Source of the DNA: Bog-756 sp963835465
Lineage (GTDB): Bacteria; Actinomycetota; Acidimicrobiia; Acidimicrobiales; RAAP-2
Direction: 5' to 3'
Length of the DNA: 64,000 bases
Assembly (NCBI GenBank): GCA_963835465.1
Contig: CAWIFR010000001.1
Location: forward strand, 62,001 to 126,000
Shown here piece by piece: positions 17,695-27,579 of the stretch. The notes under the pieces were generated by a model that searched no databases, was not told the origin of the DNA, and was given only the letters and a program-made list of their open reading frames with translations. Positions within the stretch are counted from its first letter, which is position 1. The number at the start of each line of letters is the position of its first letter. The translations under genes and the position numbers were made by a program.

Positions 17695-18363
17695 ATGAGT
17701 GGACAGATCGCAGGACCGAGCATGTTCTCGCTCGAACTGGTGGGGCTGATCGTGGGAATCGCCATGATCGCGGGCGCCGTGGACCTCATCCGCCAACCCG
17801 GATGGGCCTGGAAGCGGGCCGAGGAGAGCAAGGTCGCCTACCTCATCTTGGTCATACTGGTTCCAATGGTCGGCCTCGCCCTCTACGTGTTCAAAGGCCG
17901 TCCCAAGGTCAACGCCATCGCCGCCGCGGGCAAAGCCGCCAGCCTCCCCTTCGAGCGCTTCGGCGAGCCGGCACCGTCGACCACCAGCCGCCGTGACGAC
18001 CACTGGCCGGTCGGCGGGGTGGCCGCGCCCGTCGGATTCGATGTCTTCAAGGTGACCAGCGAGCAGAACGGACCGGACCTGTCCGACACGCCGGTCGAGT
18101 CGGGGCCGCTCGAGGTCTCCGGGACGTTCTTCAGTTCCTCGGGCACCGCCACCAAGACCCGCCCCGCCATCAGCCTGAACCGCTCGTACCGTCCTAAGCA
18201 GCGAACCAGCCTGCCGATGGCCGACGAGGCCACGCCCACCGTTCCGGCCGGCTGGAAGGCCGACCCGACCGGGCGGCACCAGTTCCGCTACTGGGACGGC
18301 TTCCACTGGACCGAGAACGTCGCCGACGCCGGTGAGCAGTCCCGGGACGCCGTCACCTCATGA
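17695..18363 (+). CDS. Membrane protein with PLDc_N-like and DUF2510 domains
   Basis: 222 residues. Two transmembrane helices (about residues 10-30 and 43-65) form a phospholipase-D-nuclease-N-terminal-like hairpin (AVDLIRQPGWAW). The C terminus has the DUF2510 pattern PAGWKADPTGRHQFRYWDG. A good AGGAGG ribosome-binding site precedes the ATG. DUF2510 occurs on many actinobacterial membrane proteins; its role is unknown. The middle is low-complexity and hydrophilic, probably cytoplasmic. Confidence 0.85.
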   Translation: MSGQIAGPSMFSLELVGLIVGIAMIAGAVDLIRQPGWAWKRAEESKVAYLILVILVPMVGLALYVFKGRPKVNAIAAAGKAASLPFERFGEPAPSTTSRRDDHWPVGGVAAPVGFDVFKVTSEQNGPDLSDTPVESGPLEVSGTFFSSSGTATKTRPAISLNRSYRPKQRTSLPMADEATPTVPAGWKADPTGRHQFRYWDGFHWTENVADAGEQSRDAVTS

Positions 18364-18380
18364 CGGTGGGCCCACCTCTG

Positions 18381-19405
18381 CTACCGGCCTGAGGCCGACA
18401 GCCGGCTGAGCCGGGCCACGAGCACCTCCAGCACCGTCTCCCCACCCAGCCCGGTAGCGCCGCGCAGGTCGAGATCGGCCCGGGCCAACAACTGCACGGC
18501 CCGGGCGATTCGACCGATTCCCAACCGGCGCGACTCGGCCAGGGCCTTCTTGGCCGGGAACGAACTCCTCATGCCGAGCACCTGGGCCGCCTCTTCCGGC
18601 GAGGTCACCCCGGAACCCTCCAGTTGCAGCATTTTGCGGTAGTGACCGTGGAGGACCGACATCACCCGGAGGGGATGGGCGTCGGGCCCGTCGAGCATCC
18701 GATGCAACACGCCGAGCGCTTTGGCCGTCCTGCCGGAGTCGATGGCATCGGTGAGGTCCCAGGGGGCCAGTGCCCCGGCCGTGCCCAGGAACGGCTTGAG
18801 GTCGTCGACCGAGACCGTCGACCCCTCGCCGTAGGCCGAGGCCAGGGTGTCGAGCAGGCCCTCCAGGCGGCCCATGTCCTCCCCGAGGTGGTCCGACAGC
18901 AGCGCGGTGGCCGGGCCGTCCAGACGCACGGGCCCACCCTTCAGGTGGTCGGCCAGCCACTGGGACCGGGCCCGTCCGTTGCCCACCGAGGTGTCCAGGA
19001 CCTGGCCCGCCGACCCCACGGCCTTGGACAGGGCCTGGGGCAGCGCCCCGCCGCCAGCCACCAGCACGAGGACGGTAGTGGCCAACGGGTCCTTCAGGTA
19101 CTCGACGAGACGCTTGGCGTCTGCGGGCGCCAGCTGCCCAACGTCTCGCACCACCACCACCCGGCGGTCGACCAGAAAGGGCGGCGTGGTGCAAGCGTCG
19201 ACCACCAGACCGACGTCGAGAGGGCTCGACTCCAGGCCCGCCGAACTCCTCCACCACAAGGGACGGGTCGCCTCCGGCCACCAGCTGCTCGGTCAGGGCA
19301 TGGGCGGCCTGAGCCACCAGGGAGGGGTCATTGCCACGGGACCAGGTACACGGGGCTCGACCCGGCATCCACCTCGGGCGTCGTCGCCGAGCCGGTCGCA
19401 CTCAC
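18381..19405 (-). CDS. holA: DNA polymerase III delta subunit (frameshifted twice)
   Basis: The clamp-loader delta subunit is recognisable in three successive frames. Frame one, from GTG 19405, gives VDAGSSPVYLV. An extra base in the GGG run at 19338-19340 shifts to RGNDPSLVAQAAHALTEQLV. A second extra base near 19233-19243 shifts to SSPLDVGLVVDACTTPPFL and the remainder to the stop. Removing two bases gives 340 codons, normal for HolA. Delta opens the sliding clamp during replication and is essential, so the shifts are probably sequence errors. The GTG start overlaps the folP stop (GTGA). Confidence 0.88.
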
Positions 19406-20325
19406 GGGGCCGACCCGCCCACGGGCCGGCCGGTGGAGCGCGTGGCCCGACGGGCGGCCTCGATGGCCCCGAGCACGGTGCAGACCTGGTGGTGCGCGGC
19501 CACATCGTGCACCCGCATGATCCGGCAGCCCAGCGTGGCACCCAAGGCGGTTGCCGCCAAGGACGCCTCGCGTCGCTCGCCAATCTCGAGCCCGAGCACC
19601 GCACCGAGGAAGGTCTTGTTGGAGGCCGAGAGGAGCAGTGGGTAGCCGAGGTCGGCCAGCTGATCCGACGACCGGAGCAAGGTCAACGACTGCTCGGCCG
19701 TCTTGCCCAGGTCGAGGCCCGCGTCAATGACGATCCGGTCCGGGGGCAGGCCGGCCTCTGAGGCCCACGCCGCCCGTTCGAGCAGGTAGGTGCGTACCGC
19801 CACCACCACGTCGTCGTAGACCGGGTCGGGGTCGGGGATGCGGGGGGCGAGCCGGATGTGGGTCGCCACCACCGTGGCACCGGCGGCCGCAGCCACCGGG
19901 AGGTACTCCGGGTCGGCGAAGCCACTGATGTCATTGCCCACCACCGCGCCGACGGCATAGGCCTCCTTGGCCACCCCCGCCCTCCAGGTGTCGACCGACA
20001 GGGGCGTGTCGAACCGCGCCGCCAGTGCCTCCAGGGCCGGGATCACCCGGTCGAGCTCCTCGGGCTCGTCCACCGCCGGCCCCGGTCCGGCCTTTACCCC
20101 GCCCACGTCGAGCAGATCGGCTCCGGCTAGGACCAGCGCCTCGGCCCGCCGCACCAGGTCCTCGAGCGCGTACGTTGCACCCTTGTCGTAGAAGGAGTCG
20201 GGCGTCCGGTTGAGGATGCCCATCACGAGGGCCCGGTCGGAGATGTCGAAGGACTGCTCACCGAGGGTCAGCCGGGTTGCTCGCACGCCGGTGACGCTAT
20301 CCCCCCCAGCCGGGTGCGCCGACAC
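19402..20325 (-). CDS. Dihydropteroate synthase-like protein, FolP2 subfamily
   Basis: 307 residues; GTG 20286 is an alternative start nearer the usual FolP2 N terminus. The sequence carries NRTPDSFYDKGAT and DVGGVKAGPG, the diagnostic motifs of mycobacterial FolP2, instead of the substrate-loop GGESTRPG of true dihydropteroate synthase (FolP1). FolP2 of M. tuberculosis and M. leprae lacks measurable synthase activity, so folate synthesis should not be assumed. The TIM barrel is complete, with SVDTWRAGVA, ASNKTFLG and RVHDV near the end. Translation is coupled to holA. Confidence 0.88.
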   Translation of the reverse strand: MSAHPAGGDSVTGVRATRLTLGEQSFDISDRALVMGILNRTPDSFYDKGATYALEDLVRRAEALVLAGADLLDVGGVKAGPGPAVDEPEELDRVIPALEALAARFDTPLSVDTWRAGVAKEAYAVGAVVGNDISGFADPEYLPVAAAAGATVVATHIRLAPRIPDPDPVYDDVVVAVRTYLLERAAWASEAGLPPDRIVIDAGLDLGKTAEQSLTLLRSSDQLADLGYPLLLSASNKTFLGAVLGLEIGERREASLAATALGATLGCRIMRVHDVAAHHQVCTVLGAIEAARRATRSTGRPVGGSAP

Positions 20326-20367
20326 CGTGGACCGCGGGTTCGGCTGCCTGCAGTCGGGCCGCTGACC

Positions 20368-21087
20368 TCAGAACAGACGGGACGCCAGGGCCTTGCGGTA
20401 CCCGGACGTACGAGGGTCGTCGGGTCCCAGGGTCTCCAGGAGGTCAAGGAATTCCTGGCGGGCCGTCTCGTCCTCGGTGACCCGGTCGAGCAGGCCGTCC
20501 AGGAGTGCCTCCACGCCGTCGGCGGCCGCGTCTACCTGCTGGGAGGCCAGGCGGGCCTCGGCCAAGAGACGCCGCGTGTCGGCCGTCTCGGGAATCCGCC
20601 CGAGGAGGGCTATGGCCTCTTCGGACTCGCCCCGGGCCACCAACATCCCAGCCAGAGCCACGATGGCTCCTTCATGGTCGGGCTGGAGCTCGAGGGCCCG
20701 ACGCAACGGCTCCTCGGTTCCCTCCCGCTGGCCGTCGGCCACCAGGGTGTCGGCCTCGGACGGGGACGGAGTGAGCTTGGCCACGAACTCGGCGACGGCG
20801 GCCTCGGGCAGAGCTCCGATGAACCCATCGACCACCTTGCCGTCCTTCAGGGCGAAGACAGCCGGAATCGACTGCACCTGAAAACTGCCCGAAATGGCCG
20901 GGTTCTCGTCGACGTTGACCTTGGCCAGGGCCACGGCGCCGTCGGTCTCGTCGATGACCTTCTCGATGATCGGACCGAGGGTCCGGCACGGACCGCACCA
21001 CGGGGCCCAGAGGTCCACCACCACGGGGACTTCGGATGAACGGAGGAGGACCTCCTGCTCGAACGTGGCATCGGTGACGTCGACCAT
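20368..21087 (-). CDS. Thioredoxin-TPR fusion (CnoX/YbbN-like)
   Basis: 239 residues from ATG 21087. The N-terminal thioredoxin fold has the redox-active WCGPC motif (Cys31, Cys34). After residue 110 comes a helical region of tandem TPR-like repeats (EPLRRALELQPDHEGAIVAL). This architecture matches CnoX/YbbN chaperedoxins, which hold unfolded proteins and protect cysteines during oxidative stress. It ends 42 bp before the folP-like start on the same strand. Confidence 0.92.
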   Translation of the reverse strand: MVDVTDATFEQEVLLRSSEVPVVVDLWAPWCGPCRTLGPIIEKVIDETDGAVALAKVNVDENPAISGSFQVQSIPAVFALKDGKVVDGFIGALPEAAVAEFVAKLTPSPSEADTLVADGQREGTEEPLRRALELQPDHEGAIVALAGMLVARGESEEAIALLGRIPETADTRRLLAEARLASQQVDAAADGVEALLDGLLDRVTEDETARQEFLDLLETLGPDDPRTSGYRKALASRLF

Positions 21088-21201
21088 GCCTGCGACGATA
21101 CCGGGACGACAGGGGGATCCGACCGGCCCGGCCCGGCTTCCGCGCCTCCCTGGCTGGACCCGGCCCGAGAGCCGAACCCAGCGCGGGTAGCGTCGTAGGA
21201 C

Positions 21202-22263
21202 ATGGACGCGGTTCCGGCGAAGACGGACGGCGAGGTCGAGGGAATCGATCGCGACCGGGTGACCGAGTGGATCGCCGCGACCGTGCATGGAGCCCAGGGC
21301 CCGTTCACCTTCCAACTGATCGCCGGCGGCCGCTCCAACCTGACCTACCGGGTCACCGACCACGCTGGCCAGTCCTACGCCCTCCGGCGGCCTCCGGTCA
21401 GCCATGTGCTCCCCACCGCCCACGACATGAAGCGTGAATTCACGGTGCTCTCCGCACTGGGCGGCACCGGCGTCCCGGTGCCCCGGACCCTCGGGCTCTG
21501 CACCGACGAATCGGTCAACGGGGCACCGTTCTACGTCATGTCCTTCGTCGAGGGCCACATCCTGCGGGACGAGCGAGCCGCGGCCGAGCTGTCCGAGGCG
21601 AGCCGGGGTCGGGCCGGCAACTCCCTCATCGACACCCTGGCCCAGCTCCATGCGGTCGACGTCGACGCCGTCGGCCTCGGCGATTTCGCCCGACGGGACA
21701 GCTACATCGCCCGGCAGCTGAAGCGCTGGCACGGCCAGTTCAGCCAGTCGACCGTCGACGGCCAGCCCGGGCCACCGGTCATCGATCAGGTCCACGAACT
21801 GCTGGCGGCGAGGATCCCCGAACAGCAGGGAGTGAGCATCGTCCATGGGGACTACCGCCTCGACAACACCGTGCTCGACGACCGGGGGACGGTGCAGGCC
21901 ATCCTGGACTGGGAGATCTGCACCCTCGGCGACCCCCTGGCCGATCTGGGCCTGCTGCTCGTGTACTGGGCGGAGCCCGGAGACGGCGATCAGGCGCTGT
22001 TGGGTGTTGCCCCCACCACCATCCCCGGGTTCGCCCGCCGCTCAGACTTGCTGGACCGGTACGCCGCAGCCTCCGGAAGGGATGTCTCCCACATCGCCTA
22101 CTACCGGGCGTTCGGATTCTGGAAGCTGGCCTGTATCCTCCAGGGGGTCCATGTGCGCTATGCCGGAGGGGCCGCCGCCGGTGACCGATCGGGCGTCGAG
22201 CAGTTCGCCGCCCATGTGGGTCGCCTCGGTGAGCGGGCTCTGGCCGAGGTGGAGTCGTTGTGA
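21202..22263 (+). CDS. Phosphotransferase (APH/ACAD10-like) family protein
   Basis: 353 residues of the aminoglycoside-phosphotransferase-like kinase fold. The Brenner-type catalytic loop is IVHGDYRLDN and the metal-binding segment is ILDWEICTLGDPLADLG. These are typical of the acyl-CoA-dehydrogenase-linked (ACAD10/11-like) subgroup rather than resistance kinases. The early GGRSNLTYRV is the nucleotide-binding glycine loop. The stop overlaps the GTG start of the PAC2 gene. The substrate is probably a hydroxyacyl-CoA or small hydroxyl compound (inference). Confidence 0.88.
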   Translation: MDAVPAKTDGEVEGIDRDRVTEWIAATVHGAQGPFTFQLIAGGRSNLTYRVTDHAGQSYALRRPPVSHVLPTAHDMKREFTVLSALGGTGVPVPRTLGLCTDESVNGAPFYVMSFVEGHILRDERAAAELSEASRGRAGNSLIDTLAQLHAVDVDAVGLGDFARRDSYIARQLKRWHGQFSQSTVDGQPGPPVIDQVHELLAARIPEQQGVSIVHGDYRLDNTVLDDRGTVQAILDWEICTLGDPLADLGLLLVYWAEPGDGDQALLGVAPTTIPGFARRSDLLDRYAAASGRDVSHIAYYRAFGFWKLACILQGVHVRYAGGAAAGDRSGVEQFAAHVGRLGERALAEVESL

Positions 22264-23168
22264 CCGATCGCGATCCTTCGTCGCTCTATGAATTCGACCC
22301 CAACTGGGACCGGGCCGCGCTGCAACGGCTGTCCCGACCGGTACTGGTCGTGGCGCTGGAAGGCTGGGTCGATGCCGGCATGGGCGCCTCGGCGGCCATC
22401 AGCGAACTGCTGAGCGCCTCACCGACCGCATTGGTGGCGTCGTTCGACACCGAGTCATTGATCGATCAGCGGGCCCGCCGCCCCATCGCCCGACTCAAGG
22501 ACGGAGTCACCACCGAGCTGACCTGGCCGGCCATCCGGGTGATGGCGGCCAAGGACCGGGTGGGTGCCGACCTCCTGTTCCTGACCGGCCCCGAACCTGA
22601 CTTCCGCTGGCCCACCTTCATCGATGCCGTCGTCGGCCTGGCGCAAGGCCTCAATGTGCGCACCGTCGTGGGCCTCGGGGCGTTCCCGGCCCCGACGCCC
22701 CACACCCGACCCGTTCGCCTGGCCTCCACCGTTCCCCCACAATCGGTGGAGCTGGCCGGACGGGTGGGCACGGTTCACGGCACTCTCGAGGTGCCCGCCG
22801 GCGTGCAGGCGGCGCTGGAGGTGGCGCTCGGCGCGGCCGGGGTGCCGGTGATCGGGCTGTGGGCGCGGGTACCCCACTACGTGTCGGCCATGCCCTACCC
22901 CGAGGCCAGCGCCGCGCTCATCGAAGGACTGTGCGCGGTGACCGGTGCCGTGTTGGACAGTTCGTCGCTGCGGGACTCCGCCGAGGTGTCACGGCGCCAG
23001 GTGGACGAGCTGATCGGGGCCAACCCAGAGCACCTGGAGATGGTCCGGAGGCTCGAGGCGGCCCTCGATTCGGAAGAGGTGCCGCCAACTGCACTGGATG
23101 TGGACGTGCCCAGCGGTGACGAGATCGCCGCTGAACTGGAGCAGTTCCTCAGAGGCGAAGGGCACTAA
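22260..23168 (+). CDS. PAC2 family protein (proteasome-assembly-chaperone-like)
   Basis: 302 residues from GTG 22260, overlapping the previous stop (GTGA). The PAC2 pattern is clear: VLVVALEGWVDAGMGAS, the middle VVGLGAFPAPTPHTRP and GLWARVPHYVSAMPYPEAS. In actinobacteria PAC2 proteins occur in proteasome-bearing and other genomes; their role is unproven. The 3' end overlaps the convergent DUF1707 gene by 20 bp. Confidence 0.9.
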   Translation: MTDRDPSSLYEFDPNWDRAALQRLSRPVLVVALEGWVDAGMGASAAISELLSASPTALVASFDTESLIDQRARRPIARLKDGVTTELTWPAIRVMAAKDRVGADLLFLTGPEPDFRWPTFIDAVVGLAQGLNVRTVVGLGAFPAPTPHTRPVRLASTVPPQSVELAGRVGTVHGTLEVPAGVQAALEVALGAAGVPVIGLWARVPHYVSAMPYPEASAALIEGLCAVTGAVLDSSSLRDSAEVSRRQVDELIGANPEHLEMVRRLEAALDSEEVPPTALDVDVPSGDEIAAELEQFLRGEGH

Positions 23169-23898
23169 CCGGCCGAGTCGCCGCCGGGGGCGGGGGCGGA
23201 CTCCCATTTCGGCTCCGGGACAGGCGTTCGGCCGAGAGGGCCAAGATGATCAGCGAGGCCACGGCCACAACCACCAGGAGTCCCATCAACACCCAGACCA
23301 TGACCCGGCGACGCTGCGTGGCGGCCGCACCGGCCGCGCCGGCCCGGTTGGCCGACTGGATGGCCGTGCGTGAGCGGCGTTGCGCAGGGGCCGGTGCGGT
23401 GAACGCTGGGAGCGAGGCCACGATCTCGACCATCTGGGCCGTCGTCGTGGCTTCGGCCAGCTCCCGGAGTCGGATCTCGTAGTCGGCCGGGTCCAGCAGA
23501 CCCCGCTCGGCGGCGCTGTCGAGGAGGAGCCCGTACCTGGTCCGTTCTTCGTCGGTGACGACCTCATCCGCGGCCCGGCCGGTCGAGCCGTTGGCGGCTG
23601 GGGCCGACAGGCCGAAGTCCGGCGCGGCTGGTGCCGGATCCACCAGGTTGACCTGGGTAGCGTGGCCGTTGGCTGACCCATTGGCCCGCTGCGGTGCGGT
23701 GGGCACATGACCACGGGCCGTGGTCGTAGACCCCGGTGGGGGCAGCCGGTCGGGCGCGGGTCCTTGGAGCGAGTCGGCCAGGGAGGCCACGTCTTGGAAG
23801 ACCAGGACAGTCGGGATGACCAGTGAGTCCAGCACCGTGGAAGAAGCCACCGACGCTTCCGCCATCAGGGGACGACCGGTGTCGAGTTTGTCGGCCAT
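23149..23898 (-). CDS. DUF1707/SHOCT-like membrane protein
   Basis: 249 residues from ATG 23898; an upstream start at 23955 is possible. A linker rich in Ala, Pro, Asn and Gly (residues 55-115) precedes a DUF1707-type helix-turn-helix segment (VVTDEERTRYGLLLDSAAE, DPADYEIRLRELAEATT). A basic stretch and one transmembrane helix (VMVWVLMGLLVVVAVASL) follow near the C terminus. It is probably a single-pass membrane protein. Function unknown. Confidence 0.75.
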   Translation of the reverse strand: MADKLDTGRPLMAEASVASSTVLDSLVIPTVLVFQDVASLADSLQGPAPDRLPPPGSTTTARGHVPTAPQRANGSANGHATQVNLVDPAPAAPDFGLSAPAANGSTGRAADEVVTDEERTRYGLLLDSAAERGLLDPADYEIRLRELAEATTTAQMVEIVASLPAFTAPAPAQRRSRTAIQSANRAGAAGAAATQRRRVMVWVLMGLLVVVAVASLIILALSAERLSRSRNGSPPPPPAATRPVSALRL

Positions 23899-23990
23899 CC
23901 GGAGAATTGTGGGGTATCGGCCTGAATCATGCAACTGCGTCTGCCCGTTGACCACCGCAGGTGAGGGCCGCAGGCAGGATACCGTGGCCC

Positions 23991-24996
23991 ATGCGAGTGG
24001 ACGCAGGCCTTGGATTCGACCCCAGTGGAGTCATCGACTCAGCCCGCTCGGCCGAACGGGTCGGCTACGACGGCATCTGGTCGGCCGAGACCAGCCATGA
24101 CCCGTTCCTACCCCTGATGTTGGCCGCCGAGCACACCGAGAGGATCGAACTCGGCACCGGCATCGCCGTGGCCTTCGCGCGCAATCCGATGAATCTGGCG
24201 ATGGTGGCCAACGACCTCCAGACCGCGTCCAAGGGTCGGTTCATGCTGGGACTGGGGTCGCAGATCAAGCCTCACATCGAGAAGCGGTTCTCCATGGCGT
24301 GGTCGCACCCCGCACCGCGCATGCGCGAGCTCATCCTGGCCATCCGAGCCATCTGGGCCAGTTGGTCCGACGGGAGCCGGTTGGCCTTCCGGGGCGAGTT
24401 CTACCGCCACACCCTGATGACCCCCATGTTCGACCCTGGACCCAATCCGTTCGGCAACCCGCGCGATCTTCCTCGCGGCGGTGGGCGAGAAGATGACTGA
24501 GGTGGCGGGAGAGGTGGCCGATGGCATGCTGGCCCACGGGTTCACCACGGAGCGCTACCTGCGTGAAGTCACGGTGCCCGCCCTCGAGCGCGGTCTCGCC
24601 CTCCGCGGGAAGGCACGCGCCGACCTGCAGATCTCCTATCCGGGCCTGGTCGTGACCGGCGAGAACGAAGCCGGGTTCGCCGCGGCCGCCAAGGCGGTGA
24701 AGACCCAGCTCGCCTTCTACGGATCGACGCCGGCCTACCGACCCGTGCTGGAACTACACGGCTGGGGCGACCTCAGCGCCGAGCTCAACACCCTTTCCAA
24801 ACGGGGACGCTGGGAAGAGATGGCCGACCTGATCGACGACGACGTCCTCAACACCTTTGCCGTCGTGGGCGAACTTGACGAGATCGCCGGCGAGATCCAT
24901 CGACGGTTCGACGGCTTGGTCGACCGGTTCAACTTCTATGCCCCCTACCCCATGGAGCCGGAGCGGTGGGCCGACGTGCTGGCCCGCTTCAAGTAG
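23991..24996 (+). CDS. LLM-class F420-dependent oxidoreductase (frameshifted)
   Basis: Luciferase-like TIM-barrel oxidoreductase, resembling the TIGR03617-type F420 group. The first part (RVDAGLGFDPSGVIDSARSA, GIAVAFARNPMNLAMVAND) reads in one frame to GPNPFGNPR. It continues in the next frame as IFLAAVGEKMTEVAGEVADG to the stop at 24996. One extra base around 24461-24466 (CGCG) explains the shift, and the corrected length is 334 residues. It would transfer hydride between coenzyme F420 and an unknown substrate. Confidence 0.85.
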
Positions 24997-25018
24997 CGAG
25001 CGGCCGGCCGGGGGCCCG

Positions 25019-27522
25019 TCACACGACGATGTTCACCAACTTCGGGGGCTTGACGATGATGCGTCGGGGGGCGGACCCGTCGAGTGCCTCCACCACGGCC
25101 GGCGAGGCCAGGGCCAGGGCCTCGGCCTCCTTCTCGGTCACCGTCGGGGACACCTCGATCCGGGCCCGGACCTTGCCGTTGACCTGCACGATCATGGTCA
25201 CACGGTCCTCGGCGGCCAGCAGCGGGTCGGCAACCGGCCAGGGGCGGAGGTGGATGTGGTCCCCGTGTCTGTGCTCCCACGCCTCGGCCGTCAGGTGCGG
25301 TGTCATCGGAGCCAACAGGAGCAGGAGGCCGTCCACCGCTTCGCCGGCCACGAGCGTGTGGCCGTCACCACGAAGATAGGGCTGCACCAGGTTGACGAAC
25401 TCCATGCAGGCGGCCACCGCGGTGTTATAGGACCAGCGCTCGTAGTCCCGGGTGACCCGGTCGATCAGGCGATGCGTGGCACGTTGTATGGCCACGTCCT
25501 CGTCGGTGAACGACCCCGACCTTCGCGCTGGCTCCACGCCGTCGGCGGGGACGGCGAGACGCCACACCCTGTCGAGGAACCGGCCACACCCCTCGATGAC
25601 GCTGTCAGTCTGTCCCGACCAGTCGACATCGTCCGCCGGCGGGCCCACAAAGAGGTGGAACAGTCGGAGGGCGTCCACGCCCACGGTGGCGAGGTAGGCG
25701 GACGGGGCCACCAGGTTGCCCTTGGACTTGGACATCTTCTTGCCGTCCATCCTGATCATTCCCTGGGTGAACAGGCGGGCAAAGGGCTCCCGCAGTCCTT
25801 CTGGGGCCAGACCCAGATCGGCCAGAGCCTTGGTGTAGAAGCGCGCGTACAGCAGGTGGAGGATGGCGTGTTCGATGCCGCCGATGTACTGATCGACCGG
25901 CATCCAGTGGCCGGCGATAACAGGGTCGAAGGGGAGGTCCGGCGTCCACGGGTCGGTGAACCGCAGGAAGTACCACGACGAGTCGACGAATGTGTCCATG
26001 GTGTCGGTCTCGCGGGTAGCCGGTCCGCCGCACACCGGACAGACGGTGTTGAGGAACTCGGGATTGGTGGCCAACGGGGACTCCCCGGTGGGGAGGAACT
26101 CCACATCATCGGGAGCCAGTACGGGCAGCTGCTCGACCGGAACGGGCACAATGCCGTGATCGGGGCAGTAGACGATGGGGATGGGACAGCCCCAGAACCG
26201 CTGCCGTGACACCAACCAGTCGCGCAACCGGAAGTTGACCTTCCGCTCGCCTATGCCCTCGGACTCCAACCACTCGATGGCCCGGGCCTTGGCCGTCGGG
26301 ATGTCCAGACCGTCGAGCCACCGGCTGTTGATCTTCTCGCCGGTGCCGGTATAGGCGCCCCCACCGGGGCTGTCGGGGTCGTCCCAAGCCGTCCGGTGGC
26401 TGGACGGTGCGCACCCACGGCAACCCGTAGGCCTGGGCGAAGTCCCAGTCCCTGGTGTCCTCGGCCGGGACGGCCATGATGGCGCCAGTCCCGTACCCCA
26501 TGAGGACGTAGTCGGCCACATAGACCGGTACCGGTTGGGCGGTGAACGGGTTGATGACGAACGACCCGGTGAAGGCGCCCCGCTTGACCAGGCTCAGGGC
26601 ACCGCTCTCCGACATCCTCTCCACATCGGAGCTCGACGCCGCCCGTCTGCGCAGCTCCTCGACGGCCATCCGGTGCTCGGGGATGGTCAGCTCGTCGACC
26701 AGGGGATGCTCGGGGGCAACCACCGCGTAGGTCATTCCGAACGAGGTGTCAGGACGGGTGGTGAAGACCCGCAGGGCCAGGGGCTCCCGACCATCGGCAC
26801 CGTCCCGGCCCTCCACCGCGAGGTCGAACTCGAGCCCCCTCGGACCGCCCTATCCAGTTGCGTTGCATCGTCTTGACCCGCTCCGGCCACTCCAGGTCGT
26901 CCAAGCCGGCCAGCAGCTCATCGGCGTAGCTGGTGATGCGGAAGAACCACTGTTCGAGATCCCGCTTCTCCACGAGATCACCCGACCGCTCGCAAGTCCC
27001 GTCGGCCAGCACCTGCTCGTTGGCCAGTACCGTCTGGCATCCGGGGCACCAGTTGACCGGGGCGTTGGCTCGATAGGCCAGGTCGCTGGCCAGCAACTTC
27101 TGGAAGATGACCTGATTCCACTTGATGTACTCGGGATCATGGCTACGGATCTCCCGCCGCCAGTCGTAGACCGCTCCCAGCGAAGTGATGGACTCCTTCA
27201 GCTCGTCGATCCGGGCGTCGGTGAAGATCCGCGGGTGCGTGCCCGTCTTGATGGCGGCATTCTCAGCGGGGAGGCCGAAGGAGTCGAATCCGAACGGCGA
27301 GAGCACCGCGTGACCCAGCATCGTGCGCTGTCGGACCAACAGGTCGCCAAAGGTGTAGTTGCGGACATGGCCCATGTGGGCCGGGCCCGACGGGTAGGGG
27401 TACATGGTGAGCACGTACCAGGGAGGGCGGGGATCGTCGGCGTCGACCTCATAGGTCCCCTCATCGGCCCAGCGCCGCTGCCACTTCTTCTCCACCTCGA
27501 TGACGTCATAGGCCCGTGCCAT
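25019..27522 (-). CDS. leuS: Leucyl-tRNA synthetase (frameshifted twice)
   Basis: Class I synthetase charging tRNA-Leu. Frame one from ATG 27522 has the HIGH-type motif PSGPAHMGHVRNYT and a zinc-knuckle CPGCQ. An extra C in the five-base run 26835-26839 shifts to the editing domain (FTTRPDTSFGMTYAVVAP, DWDFAQAYGLPW). A second extra base near 26386-26387 shifts to the rest, with the KMSKS motif in MDGKKMSKSKGN and the C-terminal RRIIVKPPKLVNIVV. Corrected, the protein is about 833 residues, normal for bacterial LeuS. An essential gene with two single-base insertions points to sequence error. Confidence 0.93.
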
Positions 27523-27579
27523 GGGTCACGATCGTACCGGCGGGTGACCGGTCCCCGTTCTCCGCAGGAAACTGGGGAT

